NCBI GenBank assembly: GCA_025352985.1
Contig: JANXRL010000148.1
Location: 1 to 46,372, forward strand
From: Verrucomicrobiota bacterium
GTDB lineage: Bacteria; Verrucomicrobiota; Verrucomicrobiia; Opitutales; Opitutaceae
Length of the DNA stretch: 46,372 nt
Direction of reading: 5' to 3'
This document shows positions 17,628 through 26,932 of the stretch, one piece after another (position 1 is the stretch's first letter; the number at the start of each line of letters is the position of its first letter). The notes beneath the pieces are model-generated. The model was not told the origin of the DNA and ran no database searches. It worked only from the letters and a program-made list of their open reading frames with translations. The position numbers were made by a program, and so were the translations under genes.

Positions 17628-18287
17628 ATGAAATCATCTGTCCGTGTTTTCCTCGTTTTTATCTTCTCAAGTGTTTGTGCGCTGAATGCCTTCGGCTCGG
17701 CCGCCGACATCGCGCGCATCGAGGAAGTCGTGCGCAAGGTCCTCCTGATTTCCGGCCAATATGCAGGCAAAGATCTCGTCCTCACCGCGCCTGTGCCGTT
17801 GACAGACAAGACGGGGAAATATTTCGCCCCATACGGAACCGATGGCGAACTCAACGCCTGGGGCAAGAAGGCGCTAGAGGCGAACGTCGGCTCGCTCGCC
17901 GGCGAAAAGGCGGGCGGCATGGCGGTGAGCGCGGTGGGCAGCGTGATCCCGGGCGCGGGTCTGCTGTCTCCTTTCGCCAAAAAGAAAAGCAAGGAGCTGG
18001 GCGCGAAGGCGGCGGTGGGCGGCTCCGATTTCATTAAGAAGTCGTCCGACTACTCGTTCAATTCTCTGGAAGATTACGCGGTATTTCTGCACGCGAAGTT
18101 TTCGGGCCTGACGACCTACAAGCAGGCGCTCGCTTCGACGATCGCCGTTTATCCCGAGTTGGAAACGACGCTGGAGCCAGCGATCAAGGCCGCCTACGCG
18201 CAGGCCGAGGCCGCCAAGGCAAAGGCTGCGGCGGAAAAGGCGGCTGCCGAAAAGATCACTACGGCAACGCCCGCTCCCGCAGCGTAA
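17628..18287 (+). CDS. Secreted hypothetical protein with Ala/Lys-rich C-terminus
   Basis: A 219-residue protein from ATG 17628 with a signal peptide (MKSSVRVFLVFIFSSVCALNAFGSA). The in-frame sequence before this ATG was rejected. The mature part has a helical region followed by a glycine-rich hydrophobic hairpin (GGMAVSAVGSVIPGAGLLSP) that could insert into a membrane. A final helix is rich in Ala, Lys and Glu (AEAAKAKAAAEKAAAEK). I do not recognise a family. It is convergent with the metal efflux operon, 12 bp away. Expression and location outside the cytoplasm are likely; function is unknown. Confidence 0.8.
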   Translation: MKSSVRVFLVFIFSSVCALNAFGSAADIARIEEVVRKVLLISGQYAGKDLVLTAPVPLTDKTGKYFAPYGTDGELNAWGKKALEANVGSLAGEKAGGMAVSAVGSVIPGAGLLSPFAKKKSKELGAKAAVGGSDFIKKSSDYSFNSLEDYAVFLHAKFSGLTTYKQALASTIAVYPELETTLEPAIKAAYAQAEAAKAKAAAEKAAAEKITTATPAPAA

Positions 18288-18299
18288 AACCAACCGGTT

Positions 18300-21200
18300 T
18301 CAGACCTTCGCCAGTTTGCGTCCGTGTAGCCAGGCGAAGATCACGGGCGTCACGATCAGAATGTGAACGAGTGACGACAACATGCCGCCAATCACGGGGG
18401 CGGCGATGGGGCGCATGACTTCGACGCCGGTGCGTGCGCTCCAGAAGATCGGGAGAAGTGAGGCTACGGTGGTGGCGACGGTCATGACTTTCGGACGCAG
18501 GCGAAGGCGTGCGCCGGCTTTGATGGCGGTGATGAGTTCGGAGCGAGTGAGTTCGCGTCCGAGTTTTTCGCGGAGCGCAACGACGGCTTCTTCCAAATAA
18601 ACGACCATGACGACGCCGGTCTGGATGGCGGTGCCGAAGAGCGCGATGTAGCCGACCCACACGGCGACGCTGAAGTTGTAGCCGAGGATCGCCTGCAGGA
18701 TCACGCCGCCGGTGAGCGCGAAGGGCACGGCGAGGAGCACGTGCGTGGCTTCGCCCACGCTGCGGAAGGTCATCACGAGCAGGATGAAGATGATCGCGAT
18801 GGCCGAGGGGAAAACGATCTGGAGCGTGCGGCGCGCGTGGATCTGGTTTTCGTATTGGCCGGAGTAGTCGATGGTCATGCCGGGATCGAGGACGACCTCG
18901 CGGGCGACGCGTTCCTTGATCTCGTCCACGAAGCCGCCGAGGTCGCGGCCTTGGACGTTGGTCTGCACGAAGACGCGGAGGCGGCCGTTTTCGCTTTGGA
19001 TTTCGGCGGGGCCGACGACGCGCTTGATGTCGGCGACCTGCTTGAGCGGCACCATCGGGCCAGAGGGCGTGGGAATGAGGAGGTCGCCGAGTTTTTCGAG
19101 GTCGTCGCGGTCCGCGCGGTCGAGGCGGACTTGGATGGGCCAGCGTTCGCGGCCTTTGATCGTGGTGGTGACGGCGGTGCCGCCGATGCCGGTTTCGATG
19201 TAACGAAAAACGTCGCGGACGGTGAGGCCGTAACGGCCCATGACGTCGCGCTTCACGGTGATTTCGAGGTAGGGTTTTCCGAGGGAGCGAGAGGGCGCGA
19301 CGCCGGTGGCCCCCGGGATGGTGGAGACGACGCGAGAGATGTCGTAGGCCTTGCGTTGGAGGGCATCGAGGTCGTCGCCGAAGAGTTTCACGCCGACCTG
19401 GGCGCGAATGCCGGTGCTCGTCATCAGGATGCGGTTCTCGATGGGCTGGAGAAAGCCGGGGACGTAGCCGGGGATCTGGGTGAGACGCTGCGAGAGGTCG
19501 GCGATGATCTGGTCCTTGGTGACGCCGGCGCGCCATTCGGAGGGCGGGCGGAGCATGATGGTGGTTTCGATCATCTCGACGGGCGCGGGGTCGGTGGCGG
19601 TGTCGGCGCGGCCGAGTTTGCCGGCGACGGAGGCGACCTCGGGGTAGCTACCGATGGTTTTATCCTGCCACGCCATGATGCGTTTCACCTCCGTGAGCGA
19701 GGTCGAGGGGAGGAGCACGGGCATGAAAAGGAGGGATCCTTCTTCGAGCGTGGGCATGAATTCGGAGCCGAAGCCGTCGAGATGGGCGATCAGATGCGGA
19801 GCGACGGGCTCAAGGCGATTCAGCACGGGCTTGGGCAGGCCGAAGGCGAGGACGCAGGCGGAGGCGAGGAGCGCGAAGGCGAGGCCGAGGACGCTTTTGC
19901 GGTGGGTGAGCGCCCAGTCGAGGGTGGGATCGTAGAGCTTGAGCAGGCCGCGCATGAGCCAGTTTTTGCTCTCGGGTTTGAACGGACCGCGCACGAGCCA
20001 CGTGCAGAAAACGGGGACGGCGGTGATGGCTAGGACGACCGCGCCGAGGAGGGCGAAGGACTTCGTGTAGGCGAGCGGATGGAAGAGTTTCCCCTCCTGG
20101 CCCGAGAGCATGAAGACCGGCACGAAGGCGAGGATGATGATCATCATCGAGAAGAACATCGGGCGGCCGACCTGCGTGGCGGCTTCAAGCGTGTGTTGAA
20201 ACACCTCCGGCGGCGTGAGGCGGCGGTTCAATTCCTCCTCTGCGCGTTCGCAGTGGCGGATGACATTTTCCGTCATGACGATGCCGGCGTCCACGAGCAC
20301 GCCGATGGAGATGGCGATGCCGGTGAGCGACATGATGTTCGAGGGGATGCCGAACTCCTTCATCAGGACGAACGCGATAAGGATCGAGGCGGGCAGGGGC
20401 AGCGTGACGATGAGGATGCTGCGAAAGTGGAAGAGGAAGAGGATGTGCGCGAGCGTCACGAGGATGATCTCCTCGGTGAGCGCGTGCTTGAGCGTGTCGA
20501 TGGCGCGGGAGATGAGGTCGCTGCGGTCGTAGAATGACTCGACGGTCACGCCTTTCGGCAGGCCGGGGGCGATGGCAGCGATGCGGGCTTTGACGTCCTG
20601 GATGACTTTGTAGGCGTTTTCGCCGGTGCGCATCACGATGATGCCGCCGACGACTTCGCGGCCGTCCACGTCGAGCGCGCCGCGGCGGAAGTCGCCGCCG
20701 ATCTGCACGGTGGCGAGGTCGCGCAGGTAGAGGGGCGTGCCGTTGCGGGCCTTGACGGGAATCGCTTCGAGATCGGCGGGCGAGGTGACGAGGCCGACGC
20801 CGCGCACGACGAACTCGGCACCGTTTTCTTCGAGGGTTTTGCCGCCGACGTTGGCGTTGCTCGCACCGACGGCATCCATGACGTCGCCGAGGGTGACGTT
20901 GAACTGTTTCAGTTTCAGCGAGGAGACTTCGATCTGATATTGGCGGACGAAGCCGCCGATGCTGGCGACCTCGGCCACGCCGGAGACGGCGGCGAGTTGG
21001 TAGCGCACGTAGGTGTCCTGGAGCGTGCGGAGCGAGCCGAGGTCGTGCGTGCCGGAGGTGTCCTTGAGATAGTATTGGTAAACCCAGCCGAGGCCGGTGG
21101 CGTCGGGGCCGAGGCGGGCGGTGACGCCGGCGGGGAGGAGTTCGCCGAGCGAGTTGAGGCGTTCGAGGACGCGGGTGCGGGCGAAGTAGTTGTCGATCTC

Positions 21201-21497
21201 GTCGCGGAAGATGACCGTGATGAAGGAGAATCCGAACATCGACGAGGCGCGCACGGTTTTGACGCCGGCGAGACCTTGCAGCGAAACGGAGAGCGGGTAG
21301 GTGACCTGGTCCTCAACCTCCTGCGGAGAGCGGCCGGGCCAGTCGGTGTAAACGATGACTTGGTTTTCCGAGAGGTCGGGAATCGCATCAACGGGGGTGG
21401 TGCGGAGGGCGACCACGCCCCACGCGCAGAGCGCGATGAGGGCGGCGACGACGAGGAAACGGTTGTGGAGAGACCACTTGATGATGCGGGCGATCAT
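18300..21497 (-). CDS. cusA: Heavy-metal efflux RND pump, CusA/CzcA family
   Basis: A 1065-residue inner-membrane RND transporter, the pump of a tripartite exporter driven by the proton gradient. It has the usual 12 membrane segments with two large periplasmic loops. The fourth segment carries the HME-RND acidic motif ISIGVLVDAGIVMTEN. FMPTLEEGSLLFMP, DPAPVEMIETT and NRILMTSTGIRAQVG place methionines near where CusA binds Cu(I)/Ag(I), so copper or silver is favoured over Zn/Co/Cd. It is the last gene of the minus-strand operon, 12 bp after the adaptor gene. Family is certain; metal is inference. Confidence 0.93.
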   Translation of the reverse strand: MIARIIKWSLHNRFLVVAALIALCAWGVVALRTTPVDAIPDLSENQVIVYTDWPGRSPQEVEDQVTYPLSVSLQGLAGVKTVRASSMFGFSFITVIFRDEIDNYFARTRVLERLNSLGELLPAGVTARLGPDATGLGWVYQYYLKDTSGTHDLGSLRTLQDTYVRYQLAAVSGVAEVASIGGFVRQYQIEVSSLKLKQFNVTLGDVMDAVGASNANVGGKTLEENGAEFVVRGVGLVTSPADLEAIPVKARNGTPLYLRDLATVQIGGDFRRGALDVDGREVVGGIIVMRTGENAYKVIQDVKARIAAIAPGLPKGVTVESFYDRSDLISRAIDTLKHALTEEIILVTLAHILFLFHFRSILIVTLPLPASILIAFVLMKEFGIPSNIMSLTGIAISIGVLVDAGIVMTENVIRHCERAEEELNRRLTPPEVFQHTLEAATQVGRPMFFSMMIIILAFVPVFMLSGQEGKLFHPLAYTKSFALLGAVVLAITAVPVFCTWLVRGPFKPESKNWLMRGLLKLYDPTLDWALTHRKSVLGLAFALLASACVLAFGLPKPVLNRLEPVAPHLIAHLDGFGSEFMPTLEEGSLLFMPVLLPSTSLTEVKRIMAWQDKTIGSYPEVASVAGKLGRADTATDPAPVEMIETTIMLRPPSEWRAGVTKDQIIADLSQRLTQIPGYVPGFLQPIENRILMTSTGIRAQVGVKLFGDDLDALQRKAYDISRVVSTIPGATGVAPSRSLGKPYLEITVKRDVMGRYGLTVRDVFRYIETGIGGTAVTTTIKGRERWPIQVRLDRADRDDLEKLGDLLIPTPSGPMVPLKQVADIKRVVGPAEIQSENGRLRVFVQTNVQGRDLGGFVDEIKERVAREVVLDPGMTIDYSGQYENQIHARRTLQIVFPSAIAIIFILLVMTFRSVGEATHVLLAVPFALTGGVILQAILGYNFSVAVWVGYIALFGTAIQTGVVMVVYLEEAVVALREKLGRELTRSELITAIKAGARLRLRPKVMTVATTVASLLPIFWSARTGVEVMRPIAAPVIGGMLSSLVHILIVTPVIFAWLHGRKLAKV

Positions 21498-21509
21498 GGG
21501 TGGCCGGGA

Positions 21510-22727
21510 TCAAGGATTGGCTGCGGTGGCGGGATTGATCTGGGCCTGGCCGTCGATGAGCAGCGCGCCTTGGGTGACGACCTCGTCGCCGGCTTCGAGA
21601 CCGGAGAGGACTTCGTAGGCGTCGTCGCCGGCGCGGCCGAGTTTCACGTGGCGCGGTTCGTAGGCGTGGCCGCCGACGTCGAGGTAAACCACGGGTTCTT
21701 TCTGGGTGAACAGCACAGCGGCGCGCGGCACGAGCAGGACCTCGGGCGACTGGCTGACGACGCGGCCGTAGGCGGTCTGGCGGTGCAGGAGGTGGCGGTC
21801 GGCGTTGTCGAGGATGACGCGGACCTTCGCGGTGCGCGTGGCGGGATCAAGGTTGGGATCGATGAAAGCGACGGGCGCGGTGAACACTTCGCCGGGAAGA
21901 GAAGGCACGGTGACATCTACGCGGATGGCAGACTTCAGCGCCGGGAAATCGGCTTCGTAGGCGTCGGCCATGAACCACATTTTTTTGAAATCACCGATGG
22001 CGAAGATCATTTCGCCTGCCTTCACGTAGCCGCCTTCGTAGGCGGTTTGGCTGCGTTCAACCACGGTGCCGGTGAGGGGGGCGAGGATTTCGGTGTCGCG
22101 GGAAACTTCTTTGGCGGTGGCGAGGGCGTCGATCTGCGTGTCGAGCAGGCCGAGGCGGAGAAGTTTTTCGCGCGCGGCGGCGACGAGCGGGGAGTCGGGT
22201 GTAGTGGTAGCGAGGGTGTTGAACTCCTGGCGGGCGGTGAGTAGGTCGGGGCTGTAAAGCACGGCGAGCGGCTGGCCGGCGGTGACCTCGACGCCAGTGG
22301 TGTGGACGAAGAGTTTGGTGATGCGGGCGTCGGTGTAACTGGCGAGGTAACGGTGGCGGGTTTCCTCGTCGTCGATGACGCCGGTGACGCGCAGCGTGCG
22401 AACGAGAGGGCCGCTGACGATCTTGGCGGTCTGCACGCCGACAGCGGTTGCGGAATTGGCGGACAACGTAATCAGGTCGGAGTTGGTCGCTACGCCGGCT
22501 TCGCCTTCGTAAACGGGCACGAGGGTCATGCCGCAGATGGTGCATTTGCCAGGCTTGTCGGACTTGATCCACGGGTGCATCGGCGACTGGTAGAATTTGA
22601 TTTTGCGCGCGGTGTCCACGGCGATGGGGCCGGGGGGCGTGGCCGTAGGATGCTTGGCGGCAAACCAGCCGCCGGCTCCGGCAAGCACGGCGATGAGGAC
22701 GAGAAAGGGAATGTGTTTGGCGTTCAT
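21510..22727 (-). CDS. cusB: Efflux periplasmic adaptor with heavy-metal-binding domain (CusB type)
   Basis: A 405-residue membrane fusion protein linking the RND pump to the outer-membrane channel. ATG 22727 gives an N-terminal membrane anchor (MNAKHIPFLVLIAVLAGAGG). Next comes a heavy-metal-binding domain with YQSPMHP and KCTICGM (C62, C65, M67), typical of Cu/Ag adaptors. It continues with barrel-sandwich, alpha-hairpin and beta-barrel regions. The stop of the upstream channel gene overlaps this start by four bases (ATGA). The long in-frame extension upstream of 22727 lies inside the channel gene and was rejected. Confidence 0.92.
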   Translation of the reverse strand: MNAKHIPFLVLIAVLAGAGGWFAAKHPTATPPGPIAVDTARKIKFYQSPMHPWIKSDKPGKCTICGMTLVPVYEGEAGVATNSDLITLSANSATAVGVQTAKIVSGPLVRTLRVTGVIDDEETRHRYLASYTDARITKLFVHTTGVEVTAGQPLAVLYSPDLLTARQEFNTLATTTPDSPLVAAAREKLLRLGLLDTQIDALATAKEVSRDTEILAPLTGTVVERSQTAYEGGYVKAGEMIFAIGDFKKMWFMADAYEADFPALKSAIRVDVTVPSLPGEVFTAPVAFIDPNLDPATRTAKVRVILDNADRHLLHRQTAYGRVVSQSPEVLLVPRAAVLFTQKEPVVYLDVGGHAYEPRHVKLGRAGDDAYEVLSGLEAGDEVVTQGALLIDGQAQINPATAANP

Positions 22728-23995
22728 GGCGTGACGTCCTGACTGGTGAGGAAACAAAGTTCGGCGGAGGCTAGGGCCTGCTCGGCGCGGGTGTCGGTGA
22801 GCTTTAATTCGGTTTCGAGGAGCATTTTTTCGGCGGCGAGCACGGCGGTAAGCTGGACGCGGCCGGCTTCGTAGTCGCGCCGGGCGGCGGCGGAGGAGGC
22901 GCGGGCGAGGGGGACGAGTTCGTTTTCGTAGCGTTTCACCTGCGTGTAGCCCGAGGTGGCGCGGGCGTGGGCGGCGGAGACCATGCCGGTGATCTCGGCT
23001 TCGCCGGTCTCGACGTCGGCGCGGGCGGCGGTGAGACGGCTGAGCGCCTCGCGGCGTTCGCCGTCGGTGCGGCCGGATTGAAACCACGGCAGCGAAAACG
23101 AGATGCCGGTGTCGTAGCTGCTGATGCCGTCGCCGGAGCCTTTCATCTGGCGGGCGGTGATGGAGACCTCGGGGTCGATGGCGCGGTTTTTGCGGGCGAC
23201 GGCAAGGCGGGCTTGGGCGGCGTCGGCTTGTTTAAGGGCGACGGCGATGTCGGGGCTCATCGCGCGGGCGCGGGCGACGGCGTCGGGCAGGCTGAGCAGG
23301 GACGAGGCGGACGCGGGCAACGTGAGCGCGGCGACGGGCGTCTCGGCGGGACGGAGCATGAGGGCGTTGAGCGCGGCGGTTTCTTGGGCGCGGGCCGATT
23401 CCAGGTCGGTGCGGTCAGCGTCGGTGCGGGCTAGGTCGGTTTCGAGGGCGAGCAATTCGGACTGCGGGCGGAGGCCGGTTTCGTAGGTGCGGCGGGCGAG
23501 GGCGAGTGTTTGGGCGAGGTTGTCGTGGAGGCGGCGGTTGACGGCGAGGCGTTCATCGGCGGCGGCAAGTTTGGTGAACGCTGTGCGCGCTTGGTTGAGG
23601 AGCATCCATTCGCGTTTGCGGGTGGCGGCGTCGGCGACGCCGGCCTCGGCGGAGGCAGCCTTGGCGCGAAGCTGGTTGCGTCCGCTGAGGGGGAGTTCCT
23701 GGGAGACGGAGACCTCGAGCTCGTTGTAGGTGTTGAGCTTGGTGGTGGGGGCGTTGTTGCCAGAGTCGCCGCGCTTAAGGTCGATACCGACGCGCGGGTC
23801 AGCCCAGGCTTTTTCTTGGGAAACGCGGGCTTGGGCGGCGTCGGTGTTGGCGCGGGCAGCGGTGAGGGCAGGGTGGTGGGCGCGAATCTCGGAAAAGACG
23901 GCCGACAATGTCAGAGCGGCTTCTGCAGGCGTCTCGGCGCGTGTCCAAGATGATCCCGCGACGAGAGTGAATAAGATGAGCATCTGCGGACGCAT
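22724..23995 (-). CDS. cusC: TolC-family outer membrane efflux protein (CusC type)
   Basis: A 423-residue outer-membrane channel from ATG 23995 (an alternative ATG lies at 23983) with signal peptide MRPQMLILFTLVAGSSWTRA. It shows the two-fold repeated long helical hairpins of OEP/TolC proteins: SEIRAHHPALTAARANTDAA and LPDAVARARAMSPDIAVALK begin the two halves, each followed by a strand segment. It is the first gene of the metal export operon and lies 79 bp downstream of the LacI-type gene's stop, so it probably has its own promoter there. An in-frame extension to 24172 overlaps the regulator gene and was rejected. Confidence 0.9.
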   Translation of the reverse strand: MRPQMLILFTLVAGSSWTRAETPAEAALTLSAVFSEIRAHHPALTAARANTDAAQARVSQEKAWADPRVGIDLKRGDSGNNAPTTKLNTYNELEVSVSQELPLSGRNQLRAKAASAEAGVADAATRKREWMLLNQARTAFTKLAAADERLAVNRRLHDNLAQTLALARRTYETGLRPQSELLALETDLARTDADRTDLESARAQETAALNALMLRPAETPVAALTLPASASSLLSLPDAVARARAMSPDIAVALKQADAAQARLAVARKNRAIDPEVSITARQMKGSGDGISSYDTGISFSLPWFQSGRTDGERREALSRLTAARADVETGEAEITGMVSAAHARATSGYTQVKRYENELVPLARASSAAARRDYEAGRVQLTAVLAAEKMLLETELKLTDTRAEQALASAELCFLTSQDVTP

Positions 23996-24074
23996 GTGGC
24001 CGGTGATACGCGGTAGGCTGGCTAAACCCTTGATAAAAGAGCGGGCGCCCTCGGCAGCGCGGAGGCCAGCCGAC

Positions 24075-25127
24075 CTAGCGGGCGACGGCGGGCACGGTGT
24101 CCGCGGTGATCCCCTCCATCCACGAGCCGCCGATGAGCGTGGCGCGCGGGAAAAGAGGCATGCCGGTTTCATTGTTGTGCAGAAGGGTCACGAGCATGTC
24201 CACGGCGGCCTCGCCGGCGAGGTCGTTATGCTGCTCCATGCCGGTCCAGTCTTCGCATCCGCGCCGGCGCTCGAGCTGGATCAGCCCGAGGTCGCGCGGA
24301 GCCTGCACACCCAGGTCGGCCAGCCATTCGCGCACCACGGTGTGCAAGGTGAAGATCGCGTCGGGGCGGTGCCGGCGAAACCATGCGTGAAACGTTTCGG
24401 GCCGGGTGCGCGCGGCCTCGACGGCGTGAAAGCGGGGCAGGCGGTCGGCGGCGGCGAGCGCTTGCTGCCCGGTGGAGAACCCGGCGCTGAAGCGGCCCTC
24501 GACCAAGCGGTCGATGCTTTCCTCCAGGACGAGAGCGGGGCGGCGGTAGCCGAGGCGGCGGGCGTTGGCCATCGCTTCCAATACCAACGCGTGGTGATCC
24601 ACGCAGGCGAACGAGAGGGTGGGTTCGTGGGTGCGCACGCCCGCAACCACGGCGGCGTGATGTTGCCACGTCACCGAGAAGCGCGGGGGGAGGCGGTTCT
24701 CCTTCATCAGGCCGACGACGATGATGCCGCGAATGCCGCGGGCGCGAAGGATGCGGTTGAGTTGTTCGCCGTAGAGCCCGGGGTCGTGCAGCCAGAACTC
24801 GTCCAGCTTGTAGCCGTGCAACGCGGCGCGCCGGCGGCAGCCGGCGACGTAGGCGGGAATCGTCGGGTGGCGCGTGAAGGCCCGCAGGTCGAGATTGGCG
24901 TTGAGTAGGGCGAAGGTGCGGCGGTAGCCGGCCGGGTGGGCCTTGCGCAGCTCGGTCATGAGCTGCGCGACCACGGGATTTTTCGCGTAGCCGAGTTCGC
25001 GCGCGAGCTGCTCGATGCGTGTCCGGGTGGTCGCCGGGATCTGCGGGTCGTGGCGGAGCGCGAGCGAGACGGTGTTTTTGGAAACCCCCGCCCGTCGGGC
25101 GATAACCGCCATGGTGACGCGTGGCAT
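24075..25127 (-). CDS. LacI-family transcriptional regulator, probable arabinose regulator
   Basis: A 350-residue regulator with an N-terminal LacI helix-turn-helix (residues 5-55: AVIARRAGVSKNTVSLALR, then a hinge with ARELGYAKNP) and a periplasmic-binding-protein-like sugar domain to the end. It is divergent from araBAD with a 92-bp gap, which makes control of that operon and of itself likely. E. coli uses AraC and Bacillus uses the GntR/LacI chimera AraR, so a plain LacI protein here is a different solution. A 19-bp palindrome sits two bases upstream of its ATG. The effector (arabinose or a derivative) is inferred. Confidence 0.9.
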   Translation of the reverse strand: MPRVTMAVIARRAGVSKNTVSLALRHDPQIPATTRTRIEQLARELGYAKNPVVAQLMTELRKAHPAGYRRTFALLNANLDLRAFTRHPTIPAYVAGCRRRAALHGYKLDEFWLHDPGLYGEQLNRILRARGIRGIIVVGLMKENRLPPRFSVTWQHHAAVVAGVRTHEPTLSFACVDHHALVLEAMANARRLGYRRPALVLEESIDRLVEGRFSAGFSTGQQALAAADRLPRFHAVEAARTRPETFHAWFRRHRPDAIFTLHTVVREWLADLGVQAPRDLGLIQLERRRGCEDWTGMEQHNDLAGEAAVDMLVTLLHNNETGMPLFPRATLIGGSWMEGITADTVPAVAR

Positions 25128-25128
25128 T

Positions 25129-25147
25129 TCACATGACTGTCAAGTGA
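25129..25147. promoter_or_regulatory. Candidate LacI-type operator between the regulator gene and araB
   Basis: TCACATGACTGTCAAGTGA is palindromic except at the central base and one symmetric position (TCAC-N-TGAC-N-GTCA-N-GTGA). The 19-bp length with odd symmetry fits a LacI-family dimer. It lies directly before the regulator ATG and 72 bp before araB, so one site could serve both genes. No experimental support is visible. Confidence 0.6.
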
Positions 25148-25219
25148 GCGGCCTGTTTACCAGCTGCAAACTTCATCCGAAGATGCGGGTGTTGTCTGTC
25201 ACCCCTCGGAATTCCCCCC

Positions 25220-26881
25220 ATGTTCACCATCGGCATTGATTACGGAACCAACTCCGTGCGAGCGCTCGTCGTTCGCACCTCCGACGGTGCCGAGCTCGGC
25301 CCCGCGGTCGTCGACTACCCTTCCGGCCACCAGGGCGTCCTGCTGGATCCGAAGGATCACCATCTCGCCCGCCAGCATCCGGGCGACTACCTTTTGGGCC
25401 TGGAAAAAAGCGTCAAAGCCGCGCTTGCCCAGGCAAGGAAGGCCAAGGGTTTCGACGCTCGAAAGGTTGTTGGCCTCGGTGTCGACACGACCGGCTCTAG
25501 CCCGATCCCGGTCGATAAAAACAACCGCGCCCTCGCCCTCGATCCCAGGTGGGAAAAAAACCTGGCCGCGCAATGCTGGCTTTGGAAAGACCACACCAGC
25601 CACCGCGAGGCCGCGCAGATCACGGCCCTCGCCGCGAAGCACCGCCCGCATTTCATCGCCAAGTGTGGCAACACCTACTCCTCGGAGTGGTTTTGGGCCA
25701 AGATTTGGCACGCGTTGAACGTCGCACCGAAGGTCTTCGCCGCCGCCCACTCGTGGGTTGAGCTTTGCGACTGGGTGCCGTCCGTCCTCGCGGGCGTGAC
25801 CGATCCCGTGCAGATCAAGCGTGGCGTCTGCGCCGCCGGACACAAGGCGCTCTACTCCGACGAATGGGGCGGCCTGCCGGACAAGGAATTCCTCGCGCTG
25901 CTCGATCCGAAACTCGCCGATCTGCGCGACCGCCTCTACATCAAGGCCCACGACGCCGGCGAGGCCGCCGGCACGCTCTGCACCTCGTGGGCGAAGACGC
26001 TCGGCCTGCCCGCCGGCATCCCGATCGCCATCGGCGAGTTCGACGTCCACTACGGCGCCATTGGTTCCGGCGTGACCGAGGGCACGCTCGTCAAGGTCAT
26101 CGGCACGTCCACCTGCGATTGCGGCGTGGTCTCCGCCGCGAAGACCGTCGCCGACATTCCCGGCATCTGCGGCATCGTCAAGGGCGCCATCCTACCCGGC
26201 TACTACGGCATCGAGGCCGGCCAGTCCGCCGTCGGCGACATTTTCAAATGGTATGTCGAGGGCTTGCTCCGCGACGTGAAGCTCCACGCCAAGCTCACCG
26301 CCGAGGCCGCCAAGCTGAAGCCCGGCCAGTCCGGGCTGCTCGCGCTCGACTGGAACAACGGCAACCGCACCATCCTTGTGGACCAGCTGCTCACCGGCCT
26401 GCTCGTCGGCCAGACGCTCTACACCACCCAAGCGGAGATTTACCGCGCGCTCATCGAGGCCACGGCCTTCGGCGCGCGTGCGATCATCGAGCGCATCCGC
26501 GAATACGGCGTGCCCATCGAACGCGTCGTCTGCGCCGGCGGCATCGCGGAGAAAAACCCGCTGCTCATGCAGATCTACGCCGACGTGACCGGTTGCACGA
26601 TGTTGGTCGCCGGTTCGTCGCAGGCCTGCGCGCTCGGCGCGGCCGTTTCCGCCGCCGTGCTCGCGGACGCGCACAAGGACTTCGCCTCCGCGCAAAGGAA
26701 GATGACCCGCCTCAAACCCGGCGTCGCCTACAAGCCCAAGGCCGCTAACCAGACGATCTACAACCAACTCTACGCGCTCTACCGCCAGCTCCACGATAGC
26801 TTCGGCGGCGTCAACCAATCCGCCGACCTCTCGAACATCATGAAAGACCTGCTCGCGATCAAAGCCGCCACGCACGCCTAA
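25220..26881 (+). CDS. araB: L-ribulokinase
   Basis: A 553-residue FGGY-family sugar kinase that phosphorylates L-ribulose to L-ribulose 5-phosphate. The N-terminal phosphate loop is TIGIDYGTNSVRALV. VGLGVDTTGSSP, GEFDVHYGAIGSG and the C-terminal adenosine motif CAGGIAEKNPLLMQIYADV are as in AraB. Length is near the usual 560. It is the first gene of araB-araA-araD, and the context makes it a ribulokinase rather than a xylulokinase. No strong Shine-Dalgarno sequence is seen before the ATG. Confidence 0.95.
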   Translation: MFTIGIDYGTNSVRALVVRTSDGAELGPAVVDYPSGHQGVLLDPKDHHLARQHPGDYLLGLEKSVKAALAQARKAKGFDARKVVGLGVDTTGSSPIPVDKNNRALALDPRWEKNLAAQCWLWKDHTSHREAAQITALAAKHRPHFIAKCGNTYSSEWFWAKIWHALNVAPKVFAAAHSWVELCDWVPSVLAGVTDPVQIKRGVCAAGHKALYSDEWGGLPDKEFLALLDPKLADLRDRLYIKAHDAGEAAGTLCTSWAKTLGLPAGIPIAIGEFDVHYGAIGSGVTEGTLVKVIGTSTCDCGVVSAAKTVADIPGICGIVKGAILPGYYGIEAGQSAVGDIFKWYVEGLLRDVKLHAKLTAEAAKLKPGQSGLLALDWNNGNRTILVDQLLTGLLVGQTLYTTQAEIYRALIEATAFGARAIIERIREYGVPIERVVCAGGIAEKNPLLMQIYADVTGCTMLVAGSSQACALGAAVSAAVLADAHKDFASAQRKMTRLKPGVAYKPKAANQTIYNQLYALYRQLHDSFGGVNQSADLSNIMKDLLAIKAATHA

Positions 26882-26932
26882 CTCCGACTACTCCCACCTG
26901 CTCACTACCTGCTACTGGCTACTTCTTTTCCC

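Noticed and set aside
18741-20033. Long open frame (430 codons) on the plus strand opposite the RND pump gene
   Set aside because: It is the antisense shadow of a GC-rich gene: composition is Ala/Gly/Asp/Glu-rich with no domain, and the opposite strand has a full RND transporter.
21510-23087. Adaptor frame extended upstream of 22727
   Set aside because: The extension is inside the TolC-type gene in another frame and is Arg-rich noise; the ATG at 22727 supplies a proper membrane anchor.
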